DNA from: [Mycobacterium] zoologicum
Lineage (GTDB): Bacteria > Actinomycetota > Actinomycetes > Mycobacteriales > Mycobacteriaceae
Assembly (NCBI RefSeq): GCF_020172665.1
Contig: NZ_CP083985.1
Location: 2,295,515 to 2,348,852 of the forward strand
DNA: 53,338 bases
Direction: 5' to 3'
Of this stretch, positions 31,719 to 43,562 are shown in pieces. The notes below the pieces were generated by a model that did no database searches, was not told the origin of the DNA, and worked only from the letters and a program-made list of their open reading frames with translations. Numbering within the stretch: the stretch's first letter is position 1; each line of letters begins with the position of its first letter. The position numbers were made by a program, and so were the translations under genes.

Positions 31719-34091
31719 ATGGCCTACGACCCGCCGTTGTCCGGCATCGAGATTCTCGATCTGTCCACCGGGCCGATGACCGAGGTCGCTCACCTGCTCG
31801 CCGATCTGGGCGCCCGTGTCACAGCGGTGCGACTGGCCGGCGTGACCGCCGACGACACCATCGGGCCCCACATCGACGCGGTCCCGATCGGCACCGCCAT
31901 CACCCGAGCCGGCATCCCGACCCTCGACATCGAAACGGAAACACCGGTCGGCCAACGGACCTGGACGCAGCTGCTGGCAGGCGCCGACATCCTGATCGAG
32001 AACACCCGGCCCGGTTCGTCTGCCGAAGCTCTTCTGGCGATCCGGCAGATCCGGGTCCAGCATCCGTCCTTGGTGATCCTGTCGATCAGCGACTTCGGCC
32101 GGGACAGCAGCTATCGGTCCTGGCAGGCCACCACGCCGGTGCTGCACGCCTTGACCAGTGAACTGTCCCGGTCCGGCATTCCGGGCCGGGTGCCGTTGCT
32201 GCCGCCAGGGCAGAACCTGCCGTATCAGGTTGCGGCGGCTCAGGCGGCCCTGTTCGTCGTCAGCGTATATCTGGACCGGTTGCGTTGCGGCACCGGCGAT
32301 CTGATCGATTTCTCGGTGCTCGAAGGCGCGATGCAGACGCTTGACCCACCGTTCGGCACCGCCGGCAGCGCCTCCGCGGGCGTGCCGGTGAGCGAACAGC
32401 AGCGCGACTGGGCCGCCGAACAACAGCGTTACCCCATCATCAGATGCAAGGACGGCCATGTCCGGATCTGCCTGCTGGCAAAGCGCCAGTGGCAGGGCAT
32501 GTTCGAGTGGATGGGATGCCCCGAGGAGTTCGCCGACCCGCGGTTCAACAGCCTGCGCGAACGAGTCGCCTCGGCCGAGTTGTTCTCCGCGATCGAGAAG
32601 TTCTGCGCCGAGCAGACCCGCGCGGAACTCGAACTCGCCGGGCAGCGTCACCGGGTCCCCACCGCGGCCGTGCTCACGCTGGCCGAAGCGCTGGCCACCG
32701 AACAGGTTGCCGCACGCGGATTCCTGCGGGACACGCAGCTGGCGCCGGGCTTGGAGGCCCCCGTGCCGGTGGGCATCGTCGAGATCGACGGACACCGCGC
32801 CAGGCGAACACCGCCCGTTACCGGCCCCCGGCTCCGCGATGCGGCCACAGAGCACGCACCCGGTCCCCACGGGCTCCCCCTGGAGGGGCTGCGGGTACTG
32901 GACCTGGGCGTCATCGTCGTCGGCAGCGACACCGGACGGCTGCTGGCCGACCTCGGCGCCGACGTCGTCAAGATCGAGAACTCCGCCTTCCCCGACGGGC
33001 TTCGTTTCAGCCTGACCAGGATGACCCAGACCTACGCCGCCGGGCACCGCAACAAACGGTCGATCGGAATCGACCTGCGCACCGACGAAGGCCGAGCGCT
33101 GGCACATCGCCTGGCCGAACAGTCCGACGTCGTGCTCACCAACTTCAAACCCGGTGTGGCGCAAGCGCTCGGGATGGACCACGCGACACTGCACACGATC
33201 AACCCCGGCATCGTGGTGGTCGACAGTTCCGCCTACGGGCCCACCGGACCGTGGGCGGCACGGCTGGGCTACGGCCCGCTGGTGCGCGCCAAGGCGGGCT
33301 TCACCGAACTGTGGAAGTACCCGGCAGATCCCGGCACCTTCTGCGACACCGTCACCGTCTACCCCGACCACGTGGCCGCACGTATCGGTGCCCTGAGCGC
33401 GGTGGCACTGCTATTGCGCCGCGAACGCAGCGGCACCGGCGGATCGGCCAGCATCGCCCAATCCGAGGTGATGCTCAGCCACCTGGCCGCCGAGATCGCC
33501 GGCGAAGTGCTGACCACCCACGGCCACACCCCCACCGAGCCGACAGCCCAGGACGCGCCGTGGGGAATCTTTCCCGCCAACGGCGACGACGCCTGGGTCG
33601 CGGTCACCGTTCGCGACGACGCCGATTGGGCGGCGTTGTGCGAGGTGATGGGCGACACCGAACTGCGCAACGACCCCGACCTGCAAACCCGGGCCGGCCG
33701 GGATCGTCACCGCTGCCGGATCGACGAGGCCGTTGCCGGCTGGACAACCCGGCACACCCCCACCGGCGCGATGGGTCACCTGCAGGCCGCCGGCGTACCG
33801 GCCGGCGCGGTCCTTCATGCCGTCGAGGTACCGGAATGGGACTACTACGTCGAGCGACGCGATTTCCGCGAGGAACTCCACCCGCGCGCCACGGTGCCCT
33901 TTATGGTGGAGAACGTGCAGATCCACTCCGACCGTATCGCCGATCCCCCACTCGGGCAGGCGCCACTGCTCGGGGAGCAGACCCGCGAGATCGCGTCGGA
34001 ACTGCTGGATCTCGACGACGAACAGATCGACGACCTTATCGGCCGCGGTGTTCTGGAAGTTCCTGCGGTGGAGGCGCATTCGGGGCGCTGA
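31719..34091 (+). CDS. Double-domain CaiB/BaiF (class III) CoA-transferase
   Basis: This 790 aa protein is twice the usual length because it holds two class III CoA-transferase units. The first (about 5-375) starts GIEILDLSTGPMTEVAHLLADLGARVTAV. The second (about 385-780) starts GLRVLDLGVIVVGSDTGRLLADLGADVVKIEN and has the family's NKRSIGIDLRTDEGRALAHRL and LTNFKPGVAQALG. The second unit has the better nucleotide-contact motifs; the first is less conserved. These enzymes move CoA between acids. It probably activates the substrate oxidised by the neighbouring dehydrogenases. M. tuberculosis also has a fused form of similar size. Confidence 0.85.
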   Translation: MAYDPPLSGIEILDLSTGPMTEVAHLLADLGARVTAVRLAGVTADDTIGPHIDAVPIGTAITRAGIPTLDIETETPVGQRTWTQLLAGADILIENTRPGSSAEALLAIRQIRVQHPSLVILSISDFGRDSSYRSWQATTPVLHALTSELSRSGIPGRVPLLPPGQNLPYQVAAAQAALFVVSVYLDRLRCGTGDLIDFSVLEGAMQTLDPPFGTAGSASAGVPVSEQQRDWAAEQQRYPIIRCKDGHVRICLLAKRQWQGMFEWMGCPEEFADPRFNSLRERVASAELFSAIEKFCAEQTRAELELAGQRHRVPTAAVLTLAEALATEQVAARGFLRDTQLAPGLEAPVPVGIVEIDGHRARRTPPVTGPRLRDAATEHAPGPHGLPLEGLRVLDLGVIVVGSDTGRLLADLGADVVKIENSAFPDGLRFSLTRMTQTYAAGHRNKRSIGIDLRTDEGRALAHRLAEQSDVVLTNFKPGVAQALGMDHATLHTINPGIVVVDSSAYGPTGPWAARLGYGPLVRAKAGFTELWKYPADPGTFCDTVTVYPDHVAARIGALSAVALLLRRERSGTGGSASIAQSEVMLSHLAAEIAGEVLTTHGHTPTEPTAQDAPWGIFPANGDDAWVAVTVRDDADWAALCEVMGDTELRNDPDLQTRAGRDRHRCRIDEAVAGWTTRHTPTGAMGHLQAAGVPAGAVLHAVEVPEWDYYVERRDFREELHPRATVPFMVENVQIHSDRIADPPLGQAPLLGEQTREIASELLDLDDEQIDDLIGRGVLEVPAVEAHSGR

Positions 34092-34110
34092 CCAGCCCGA
34101 GCGCGAGCTG

Positions 34111-35040
34111 ATGGAGATCGACTTCACCCGACTGCGGTACTTCGTGGCTGTCGCCGAAGAACTTCATTTCAAACGCGCCGCCGACCGCCTGATGATCACC
34201 CCACCGCCGCTGAGCAAACAGATCAAGGTGCTGGAACGCGAACTGGGCGGGCCGCTGTTCGAGCGGACCTACCACGACGTGCGGCTGACCCGGCTGGGCG
34301 AACAACTGCTGGGCCCGGCACGCGAGATCCTGCGCCAAGTCGAGGATCTCAAGAGTCTCGCATCGCGAATCACCCAGGCACCCAGCCCGATTCGGATCGG
34401 TGCCACCGCCTATGCCCCCTCGGATTTTCTCGCCAGGCTGGAGACCGCGGTTGCCGACCTGCCGATATCGACCGAGTTCGGTGTGCCCGGCTCGGCCGCC
34501 GAGGTCGCCGCCAAACTGGTCTCGGGCAACATCGACCTCGGCTTGATTCACCTGCCGACCACAGACAAACGTCTTCGCTACCGGGTGGTGGCCAGCTACC
34601 CGGGCGCCGCCGCGGTCCGGTTCGACGATCCCCTGGCAGAGCATTCCGTCATCGCGATCGAGGACCTGCGTGACCGCGACGTCGTGATCGACTTCGCCCG
34701 GCCCAATCCCGTGGTGCTGGCGCAGATGACGCGCGGACTCAACGCGCGAGGCGTCACCCGAATCGTGCGGGCGGTCAATCAGCTGGGCGGCGAGTTGGAG
34801 ATGGCCACCCAGGTGTTCAATCGGCACCTGGTCGCCCTGCTCAGCTACGCACCCGCCTCGGCGATCGGCAGGATCTTCTCCCCACCGGAGTTCAAACTGA
34901 TCCGCATCGACGAGAGCACCTGGCCGCCGGTCAAGATCGCGTTGGCCTGGGCGCCTGACCGCTTGGGTGACCCCGCCGGCATCGAGGCCCTGGCGGAGCG
35001 GTTGGCGGGCACCCTGGCGTCGTCGCGCGACCCCGCCTGA
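34111..35040 (+). CDS. LysR-family transcriptional regulator
   Basis: This 309 aa regulator has an N-terminal winged helix (TRLRYFVAVAEELHFKRAADRLMITPPPLSKQIKVLEREL) and a C-terminal ligand-binding region. The ATG at 34111 was chosen because the HTH begins immediately after it; it lies 19 bp after the CoA-transferase stop. It likely senses a CoA-pathway intermediate and controls this operon and possibly the divergent thiolase-like gene. Confidence 0.88.
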   Translation: MEIDFTRLRYFVAVAEELHFKRAADRLMITPPPLSKQIKVLERELGGPLFERTYHDVRLTRLGEQLLGPAREILRQVEDLKSLASRITQAPSPIRIGATAYAPSDFLARLETAVADLPISTEFGVPGSAAEVAAKLVSGNIDLGLIHLPTTDKRLRYRVVASYPGAAAVRFDDPLAEHSVIAIEDLRDRDVVIDFARPNPVVLAQMTRGLNARGVTRIVRAVNQLGGELEMATQVFNRHLVALLSYAPASAIGRIFSPPEFKLIRIDESTWPPVKIALAWAPDRLGDPAGIEALAERLAGTLASSRDPA

Positions 35041-35124
35041 GCCCGGCCCGAACTTTACAAAAAGACATCAAACTGTCACGCTTGCGCCCGAGACAGCCGC
35101 GTCGACACAACGAGGAGTCAACTG

Positions 35125-35964
35125 GTGGCGCACACCGAATTCTCCGGCCGCACCCTGGTGATCTCCGGCGCAAGCCGGGGCATCGGACTGGCGATCGGCC
35201 TGGGCGCCGCGCGACTGGGCGCCAACGTGGTGCTGCTGGCCAAGACCGCCGAACCGCACCCCCGACTGCCCGGAACCGTGCACACCGCCGCCGCCGACAT
35301 CGAAGCCGCCGGCGGCAAAGCGCTGGCCGTCGTCGGCGACGTGCGCAACGAGGATGACGTCCAGCGCGCCATCGACGCCGCCGTCGACCGATTCGGCGGC
35401 ATCGACATCTGCGTGAACAACGCCAGCGCGATCGCCGTCGAACCCACCGAGCAGCTGTCGGCCAAGAAGTTCGATCTCATGCAGGACATCAACGTCCGCG
35501 GCACCTTTCTGCTGACCAAGGCGTGCCTGCCGCACCTGCGCCGCTCGGCGGCCCCGCACGTGGTGACGATCGCCCCCCCGCTCAACATGAACCCGCACTG
35601 GCTGGGTATTCACCCCTCCTACACGCTGTCCAAGTACGGGATGACGCTGCTGTCGCTGGGCTGGGCAGCCGAATACGCCGACGCCGGAATCGCTTTCAGC
35701 TGTCTGTGGCCAGAGACCTACATCGCCACCTCCGCGGTGGCCAACTCACCCGGCGCCGACGAGCTGATCGGCAAGTCGCGCAGCCCGCGGATCATGGCCG
35801 ACGCTGCCGTGGAGATCCTGCGGAGCCCGGCCGCCGAGGTGACCGGCAAGTGCTTCATCGACGCCGATGTGCTCACCGAGGCCGGCGTGACGGACTTCTC
35901 CGGGTACGGCGGCGGGACCGAGCCGCTGATCGACTTCTTTCTGGACCGGCCCGCTACCGCGTAG
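35125..35964 (+). CDS. Short-chain dehydrogenase/reductase (HSDL2-like)
   Basis: This 279 aa SDR has the nucleotide motif SGASRGIGLAIG, NNASAIAV and the catalytic Y-x3-K in HPSYTLSKYG. The pattern ...NMNPHWLGIHPSYTLSKYG, then LWPETYIATSAV and a long C-terminal extension, resembles the HSDL2/citronellal-dehydrogenase-like group. It would oxidise or reduce a hydroxy-acyl or terpenoid alcohol with NAD(P). The start is GTG at 35125 with AGGAG 10 bp before. It is probably the last gene of the fadE-CoA-transferase-LysR set. Confidence 0.85.
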   Translation: MAHTEFSGRTLVISGASRGIGLAIGLGAARLGANVVLLAKTAEPHPRLPGTVHTAAADIEAAGGKALAVVGDVRNEDDVQRAIDAAVDRFGGIDICVNNASAIAVEPTEQLSAKKFDLMQDINVRGTFLLTKACLPHLRRSAAPHVVTIAPPLNMNPHWLGIHPSYTLSKYGMTLLSLGWAAEYADAGIAFSCLWPETYIATSAVANSPGADELIGKSRSPRIMADAAVEILRSPAAEVTGKCFIDADVLTEAGVTDFSGYGGGTEPLIDFFLDRPATA

Positions 35965-36009
35965 CACTCCAGCGCCCAGCGTCGTCGGCGTCGCACCGAT
36001 TGATCCCGC

Positions 36010-36645
36010 TCAGCGCAGGTAGACCTCGTCGCCGCTGGGGTAGCCGCCACCGGTGGTGGTGACGTGAACGTGGTCGTAATGCCCGTAGCCGCCGCGCTGC
36101 GCCCCGCCGCCGGGCGTGTAGTAGACGCCGCGCCAGATGGCGTCCTGGATGCCGAACCGACCCGCGTTCTCCATCACGTAGGCCACGATCGAGTCGCCGA
36201 GCGCGATGCCCTCGGCGCTACCGGGGTTGGGGATCATGACGTCGAGCGCCAGTCCGTTGGGGTGCCAACGCAGTGCGTCGGCGCGTACGCCGCCGATCTG
36301 GTGGATACCCGGGAAGGCGTCGCTGATGCTGCGTGCCGCCTGGATCGTTCTGACCTGTAGGCCGCGCTCGGGCGCGACGCCGGCGGGCAGGAACCGGGAG
36401 ACCATCCGCGTCCGCGATGCGGCAGCAATCTCGGCAGGTGAGCCCCGCTCCAGGTAGTCGGCGGGCGCCGCGACCAGCTGCATTCCGCCGGGCGATTCGA
36501 CCTCAGCAACCACCGGCGCGGCTTCGCTGGAAACGGCGGGATGAGCACTGCCGCCCACAGCAAAGAAAACGGCTGCTGGTGCGATGACGATAGCCCACAA
36601 TGCCGAAGACTTCCGGCGCTGGCTGGCAAACTCGTGTCGGCCCAC
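36010..36645 (-). CDS. Secreted mycobacterial protein with a C-terminal H-D / HxH metallopeptidase-like domain
   Basis: This 211 aa protein has an N-terminal signal-anchor (LWAIVIAPAAVFFAVGGSAHPA, about 16-37), a linker and a C-terminal domain containing RWHPNGLALDVMI, WRGVYYTPGG and GHYDHVHVTT. The domain corresponds to the small actinobacterial family named after ARB-07466. The paired H-x6-D and HxHxT arrangement resembles M15-type D-Ala-D-Ala peptidases, so cell-wall activity is plausible but not shown. The start is GTG at 36645. The next gene upstream is divergent. Confidence 0.7.
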   Translation of the reverse strand: MGRHEFASQRRKSSALWAIVIAPAAVFFAVGGSAHPAVSSEAAPVVAEVESPGGMQLVAAPADYLERGSPAEIAAASRTRMVSRFLPAGVAPERGLQVRTIQAARSISDAFPGIHQIGGVRADALRWHPNGLALDVMIPNPGSAEGIALGDSIVAYVMENAGRFGIQDAIWRGVYYTPGGGAQRGGYGHYDHVHVTTTGGGYPSGDEVYLR

Positions 36646-36843
36646 GACTAGATACGATACGAGAAATCTGGCTAATAGTCACAAATTTATAAAGCTCAGG
36701 AAACAATTTAGTATCCGCGGTTGCCCCCTGGCCGCTGCGTGACGCCCCACACGCCGTGTTGACGCAGGTCAACAGGCCGAGGGTGGTGCAACGCACAGTC
36801 GCAAAGGTAGACCAGCTAAGCAGCTGGGTTTAGACTGCACCGC

Positions 36844-37182
36844 ATGAAGTCGACGACCCTTGCCGCCGCGATCATGGGATTGGCGGTCGCCCTGGCTGGC
36901 CCCGCGCACGCTGACCCCGACATCGATTTTGCGCGTGAACTGCACACCTACGGCATCTACGGCCCCCGCGACTACAACGCCTGGTTGGGCAAGATCGTCT
37001 GCGAGCGCCTCGACAAGGGCGTGGACGGCGACGCCGCCAAGTCGGTGCGCTTCATTACCCCGAACCTGCAGAAGGGCACAACTCAGACGCAGGCCTGGCA
37101 GTTCCTCGGCGCTTCGATCAACACCTACTGCCCGGACAAGCGACCGGTCTACGAGCGCGCTGCAGCAGCACAGCACGGCTGA
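36844..37182 (+). CDS. Secreted DUF732 protein
   Basis: This 112 aa protein has a signal peptide (AAAIMGLAVALAGPAHA, cut after AHA at about residue 23) and a short DUF732 domain: DIDFARELHTYGIYGP, two cysteines (IVCERL, NTYCPDK) likely forming a disulfide, and FLGASINTYCP. DUF732 proteins are small exported mycobacterial proteins of unknown function. Confidence 0.85.
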   Translation: MKSTTLAAAIMGLAVALAGPAHADPDIDFARELHTYGIYGPRDYNAWLGKIVCERLDKGVDGDAAKSVRFITPNLQKGTTQTQAWQFLGASINTYCPDKRPVYERAAAAQHG

Positions 37183-37325
37183 TCGACGCCGGCCAGGTGT
37201 GGCGGCGCGATTTGTTCGCCCACACCGTCGGCGCCCTCCCGATGACGGACTAAAGACCCCGCCCCACGCCGGTATGGACGACTAAGGTCGGAAGTATCCC
37301 ATTCCTTCCGGCGAGAGGGGCCGCC

Positions 37326-40127
<2,802 letters not shown>

Positions 40128-40142
40128 CCGAAGGAGAGCGAC

Positions 40143-40478
40143 ATGTCAGACGACCTGTATCCGAAAGCGACACAAGAGATCTACAACCGCCGCAAGGAAC
40201 TGACCCCGCACACCCACGAAGCCTTCGAGGCGTTCTCCAAATCGGTGTTCGCCGACGGAGCGCTGCCGGAGAAGACCAAGCAGCTGATCGCCGTCGCGGT
40301 CGCCCACGTGACTCAATGCCCGTACTGCATTCAGGGTCACACCAAATTGGCGCACCGCAAGGGCGCCACCGACGCCGAGATCATGGAGGCGATCTGGGTG
40401 GCCGCCGAGATGCGGGCCGGCGGCGCCTACGCGCATTCCACCCTGGCCCTGGACGTGCTGGCCAAAGAACACCACTGA
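40143..40478 (+). CDS. Carboxymuconolactone decarboxylase / AhpD-like protein
   Basis: This 111 aa AhpD-fold protein has the redox motif C-P-Y-C in [21 protein letters not shown] and the following [21 protein letters not shown] helix. The CxxC plus downstream His fits alkylhydroperoxidase-like activity rather than decarboxylation. It is co-transcribed with acn (15 bp gap, GGAGAG ribosome site), so protection of the aconitase iron-sulfur cluster from peroxides is a reasonable inference. Confidence 0.85.
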   Translation: MSDDLYPKATQEIYNRRKELTPHTHEAFEAFSKSVFADGALPEKTKQLIAVAVAHVTQCPYCIQGHTKLAHRKGATDAEIMEAIWVAAEMRAGGAYAHSTLALDVLAKEHH

Positions 40479-40603
40479 TTTCGGTGCTTGCGGTCTGGCG
40501 AGCGCCAGCGTAGAGATCGGTGTTGATTGCCGGCATCTCCCCTCCCCTGAGCTCACCCTGGTGGTATACCTCAACCTTCGACAACAGAGAGGGCCGCGAC
40601 CGG

Positions 40604-41671
40604 GTGAGAGAAGCAACGACAGAGCCGACGTATGGAACCCGCGAGGCGATTCGCACGCTGAACCCCGGCTACTTCGCCCTGGTCATGGCCAGCGGCATGG
40701 TGTCGATGGCGATGTATCACCAGAACTCACGGCGGCTGTCGGTGCTGCTGCTGTGGGTGACGGTGGCGTCCTACCTGCTGTTGCTCACCGTATCGGCGGT
40801 GCGCTTCGTCGCGTTCCGTCACGAATTCCTGGCCGATCTCTACGATTCCGGCCGCGCCTTCGGCCTGTTCACATTCGTCTCGGCCACCAACGTGCTGGGC
40901 GCCCGGCTGCTGATGGACGGGCACAGCAGCATCGCATCCGGGCTGCTGATGGCCAGCACCTTGGCCTGGCTGGTACTGGGTTACCTGATTCCCTGGACCG
41001 CCGTACTGGGCACCTCGGAACGTCCGGTGGTACGGCGCGCGAACGGCACCTGGTTCGTCTGGGTGGTGGCCAGCCAGTCTATCGCCGTGCTGGCCGCCGC
41101 ACTCGAGGTGAAAGCACCCGAATCGTGGCGCCAGGGCCTGGCACTGCTCGCGGTCAGCTCCTGGTCGGTGGGTGTGTTCCTCTACGGCGCAGCCGGCATA
41201 TTCGTTGCCTTACGACTGCTGCAGTACCCACTGCGGCCCGAAGATCTCATTCCGCAGTACTGGGTGGGAATGGGCGCGACCGCGATCACCGTCCTGGCCG
41301 GTGCCCGGATCGTCGAGATGGCCGAGGCGCCCATGGTCAATGCCACCCGCGGCCTCATAGCGGGAACCTCGGTGCTGTTCTGGGCGTTCGGCACCTGGCT
41401 GATCCCGCCGTTGATCGCCGCCGGGGTGTGGCGACATGTCGTGCACCACATCCCACTGCGCTACGAGGCACCGTGGTGGAGCGTGATCTTCCCGTTGGGT
41501 ATGTACGGGGTGGGCAGCCACTACCTCGGGCAGGCCGACCATCTGCCGATCGTCTACTACATCGGCTCGGTGCAGAGCTGGATCGCGTTGGGCGCCTGGG
41601 TCATCACGTTCGTGCTCATGGTGCACCACCTGGCGGTCACGCTGGGACCACCCGGGCGCCGTCCGCAGTGA
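40604..41671 (+). CDS. TehA/SLAC1-like tellurite-resistance/dicarboxylate transporter family protein
   Basis: This 355 aa membrane protein has ten predicted helices, for example LNPGYFALVMASGMVSMAM, VLLLWVTVASYLLLLTVSAV, WAFGTWLIPPLIAAGVW and WWSVIFPLGMYGVGSHYLGQ. These fit the TDT (TehA/Mae1/SLAC1) channel family. The substrate cannot be told. The GTG at 40604 (VREATTEP) has AGAGAGG before it and begins just ahead of the first helix; an earlier TTG would add 28 unlikely residues. Its end overlaps the end of the convergent ABC ATPase gene. Confidence 0.75.
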   Translation: MREATTEPTYGTREAIRTLNPGYFALVMASGMVSMAMYHQNSRRLSVLLLWVTVASYLLLLTVSAVRFVAFRHEFLADLYDSGRAFGLFTFVSATNVLGARLLMDGHSSIASGLLMASTLAWLVLGYLIPWTAVLGTSERPVVRRANGTWFVWVVASQSIAVLAAALEVKAPESWRQGLALLAVSSWSVGVFLYGAAGIFVALRLLQYPLRPEDLIPQYWVGMGATAITVLAGARIVEMAEAPMVNATRGLIAGTSVLFWAFGTWLIPPLIAAGVWRHVVHHIPLRYEAPWWSVIFPLGMYGVGSHYLGQADHLPIVYYIGSVQSWIALGAWVITFVLMVHHLAVTLGPPGRRPQ

Positions 41672-42707
41672 AGAAGTGCAGATCGGTCAGATCGAACCCC
41701 AGCGACAGCCGCGCGCCGCGCCGCACATCGGTGCCGCCGGGCACCCGCGCCACCACCGACTGCGGCGTCGATGGGCTCACGGTGCTGCCGTAGAGGTAGG
41801 TGTCGGCACCGAGGTCCTCGACGAGATCCACCTCGACACCGACTCCGTGATCTGCGATGTGCAGCTGCTCGGGGCGGATGCCGATGATCAACTCCGGTGC
41901 GGTGGAGGCGATCTCGCGGGGCAGCTCGACCGTGTAGTCCCCGAGGGAGATCGCACCGGCGGTGACCGGGACGGTGAACAGATTCATCGCCGGCGAGCCG
42001 ATGAACCCGGCCACGAACACGTTCGCCGGGCTGCGGTACAGCTCGCGCGGCGGGGCACACTGCTGCAGAACCCCGTCGCGCAACACCGCCACCCGGTCCC
42101 CCATCGTCATCGCTTCGACCTGATCGTGGGTGACGTAGACGGTCGTGATGCCCAGCCGGCGTTGCAGTTCGGCGACCTGGTTGCGGGTCTGCACGCGCAG
42201 CATCGCGTCCAGATTCGACAGCGGCTCATCCATCAGGAACACCTGCGGGCGGCGTACGATCGCCCGCCCCATGGCGACGCGCTGGCGTTCACCGCCGGAC
42301 AGATCCTTGGGTCTGCGGTCCAGGTGTGCTTCCAAGCCCAAGAGCCGAGCGGCTTCGATTACCCGCGAACGGATCTCGGACTTGGGCGTCTTGGCGATCT
42401 TGAGGGCGAATCCCATGTTCTGCGCCACCGTCATGTGCGGGTACAGCGCATAGTTCTGGAACACCATCGCGATGTCGCGCTGACCCGGGTCGGCAGCGGT
42501 GACATCGGTGCTTCCGATATAGATGTGGCCGGCGTCAACGGGTTCCAGGCCGGCCAGCATCCGCAGCGTCGTCGTCTTGCCGCAGCCGGACGGCCCCACC
42601 AGCACCATGAACTCACCGTCGTCGACCGACAGGTCCAGCGCGTCCAGTGCCGGACGTGCGGCGCCGGGATAGCGCCGGGTTGCGGCGTCGAACCTCACCG
42701 ATGCCAC
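41637..42707 (-). CDS. Sugar ABC transporter ATP-binding protein (MalK/UgpC type; Rv2038c-like)
   Basis: This 356 aa ATPase has Walker A GPSGCGKTT, the signature LSGGERQRVAMGRA, Walker B VFLMDEPLSNLD and a C-terminal TOBE/regulatory domain (from about 240). It is the last gene of a four-gene importer operon: substrate-binding protein, two permeases, ATPase. Gene order and the neighbouring pncA match Rv2038c-Rv2041c of M. tuberculosis. The sugar is unknown. It overlaps the convergent TehA-like gene by 35 bp. Confidence 0.92.
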   Translation of the reverse strand: MASVRFDAATRRYPGAARPALDALDLSVDDGEFMVLVGPSGCGKTTTLRMLAGLEPVDAGHIYIGSTDVTAADPGQRDIAMVFQNYALYPHMTVAQNMGFALKIAKTPKSEIRSRVIEAARLLGLEAHLDRRPKDLSGGERQRVAMGRAIVRRPQVFLMDEPLSNLDAMLRVQTRNQVAELQRRLGITTVYVTHDQVEAMTMGDRVAVLRDGVLQQCAPPRELYRSPANVFVAGFIGSPAMNLFTVPVTAGAISLGDYTVELPREIASTAPELIIGIRPEQLHIADHGVGVEVDLVEDLGADTYLYGSTVSPSTPQSVVARVPGGTDVRRGARLSLGFDLTDLHFFTADGARVVPA

Positions 42708-42716
42708 TGGGCTGCC

Positions 42717-43562
42717 CTACCTTCCACCGAAACCGCTGGCCGCGATCCCGCTGACGAAGGAGCGTTGCGCGACGGCGTAGATCGCGATCAGCGGCGCCAG
42801 CATCAGCATGGACGCCGCCATCAGCACCGGCCATTCGGCGACGTACTCCCCCTGCATCCACACCAGCCCGAGGGTAAGGGTGGCGATGGCCTTGCGCTGG
42901 ATCATCAGCAGTGGCCACAAGAAGTCGTTCCAGACGTTGATCCAGGTCAGCACCGCCAGCACCATCACAGCGGGTTTGGCGTGCGGCAACAGAATCCGCC
43001 AGTAGACCTGCCACGGCGAACACCCGTCGAGGATCGCGGCCTCCTCCAGATCGACGGGCAGCGTCGCGAAGAACTGCCGCATCAGGTAAGTCCCGAAGGC
43101 ACTGCCGAACAACCCGGGAATGATCATCGCCCACATGGTGTCGGTCCACCCGAACACGCGCATCAGGATGAACTGTGGGATCACCGTCACGGTCAACGGC
43201 ACCATCAGGGTCGCCAGGTACAGCACGAACAACGTGTCGCGTCCGGTGAACGGCAGACGGGCGAACGCATACCCGGCCAGGGAGCAGAAGAAGACCTGCC
43301 CGGCCGTCACGGCACCGGCATACAGGACGGTGTTGAAGAACATCCGCCAGAACGGCATTCGGCTGAACACCTCAACGTAGTTCGACCACTGCGGATCGGC
43401 CGGCAGCAGCATCGGCCGGCTGATCTCGGCCTGGCGCTTCAGCGATCCGGACAGCGCCCACAGGATCGGGAACAGTGCGCACGCGGCGACCGCGATCAGA
43501 CCGGCGTACACGCCGAGCAGCCCGGCGATGCGATGCCGTTGCAGCGGCCCCGATGCGCTCAT
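42717..43562 (-). CDS. Sugar ABC transporter permease (MalG type; Rv2039c-like)
   Basis: This 281 aa protein with six membrane helices has the permease EAA-type loop (EEAAILDGCSPWQVYWRILLPHAKPAVM). The ATG at 43562 overlaps the stop of the upstream permease (ATGA) and was chosen over an earlier start because it precedes the first helix. It is part of the four-gene importer. Confidence 0.9.
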   Translation of the reverse strand: MSASGPLQRHRIAGLLGVYAGLIAVAACALFPILWALSGSLKRQAEISRPMLLPADPQWSNYVEVFSRMPFWRMFFNTVLYAGAVTAGQVFFCSLAGYAFARLPFTGRDTLFVLYLATLMVPLTVTVIPQFILMRVFGWTDTMWAMIIPGLFGSAFGTYLMRQFFATLPVDLEEAAILDGCSPWQVYWRILLPHAKPAVMVLAVLTWINVWNDFLWPLLMIQRKAIATLTLGLVWMQGEYVAEWPVLMAASMLMLAPLIAIYAVAQRSFVSGIAASGFGGR

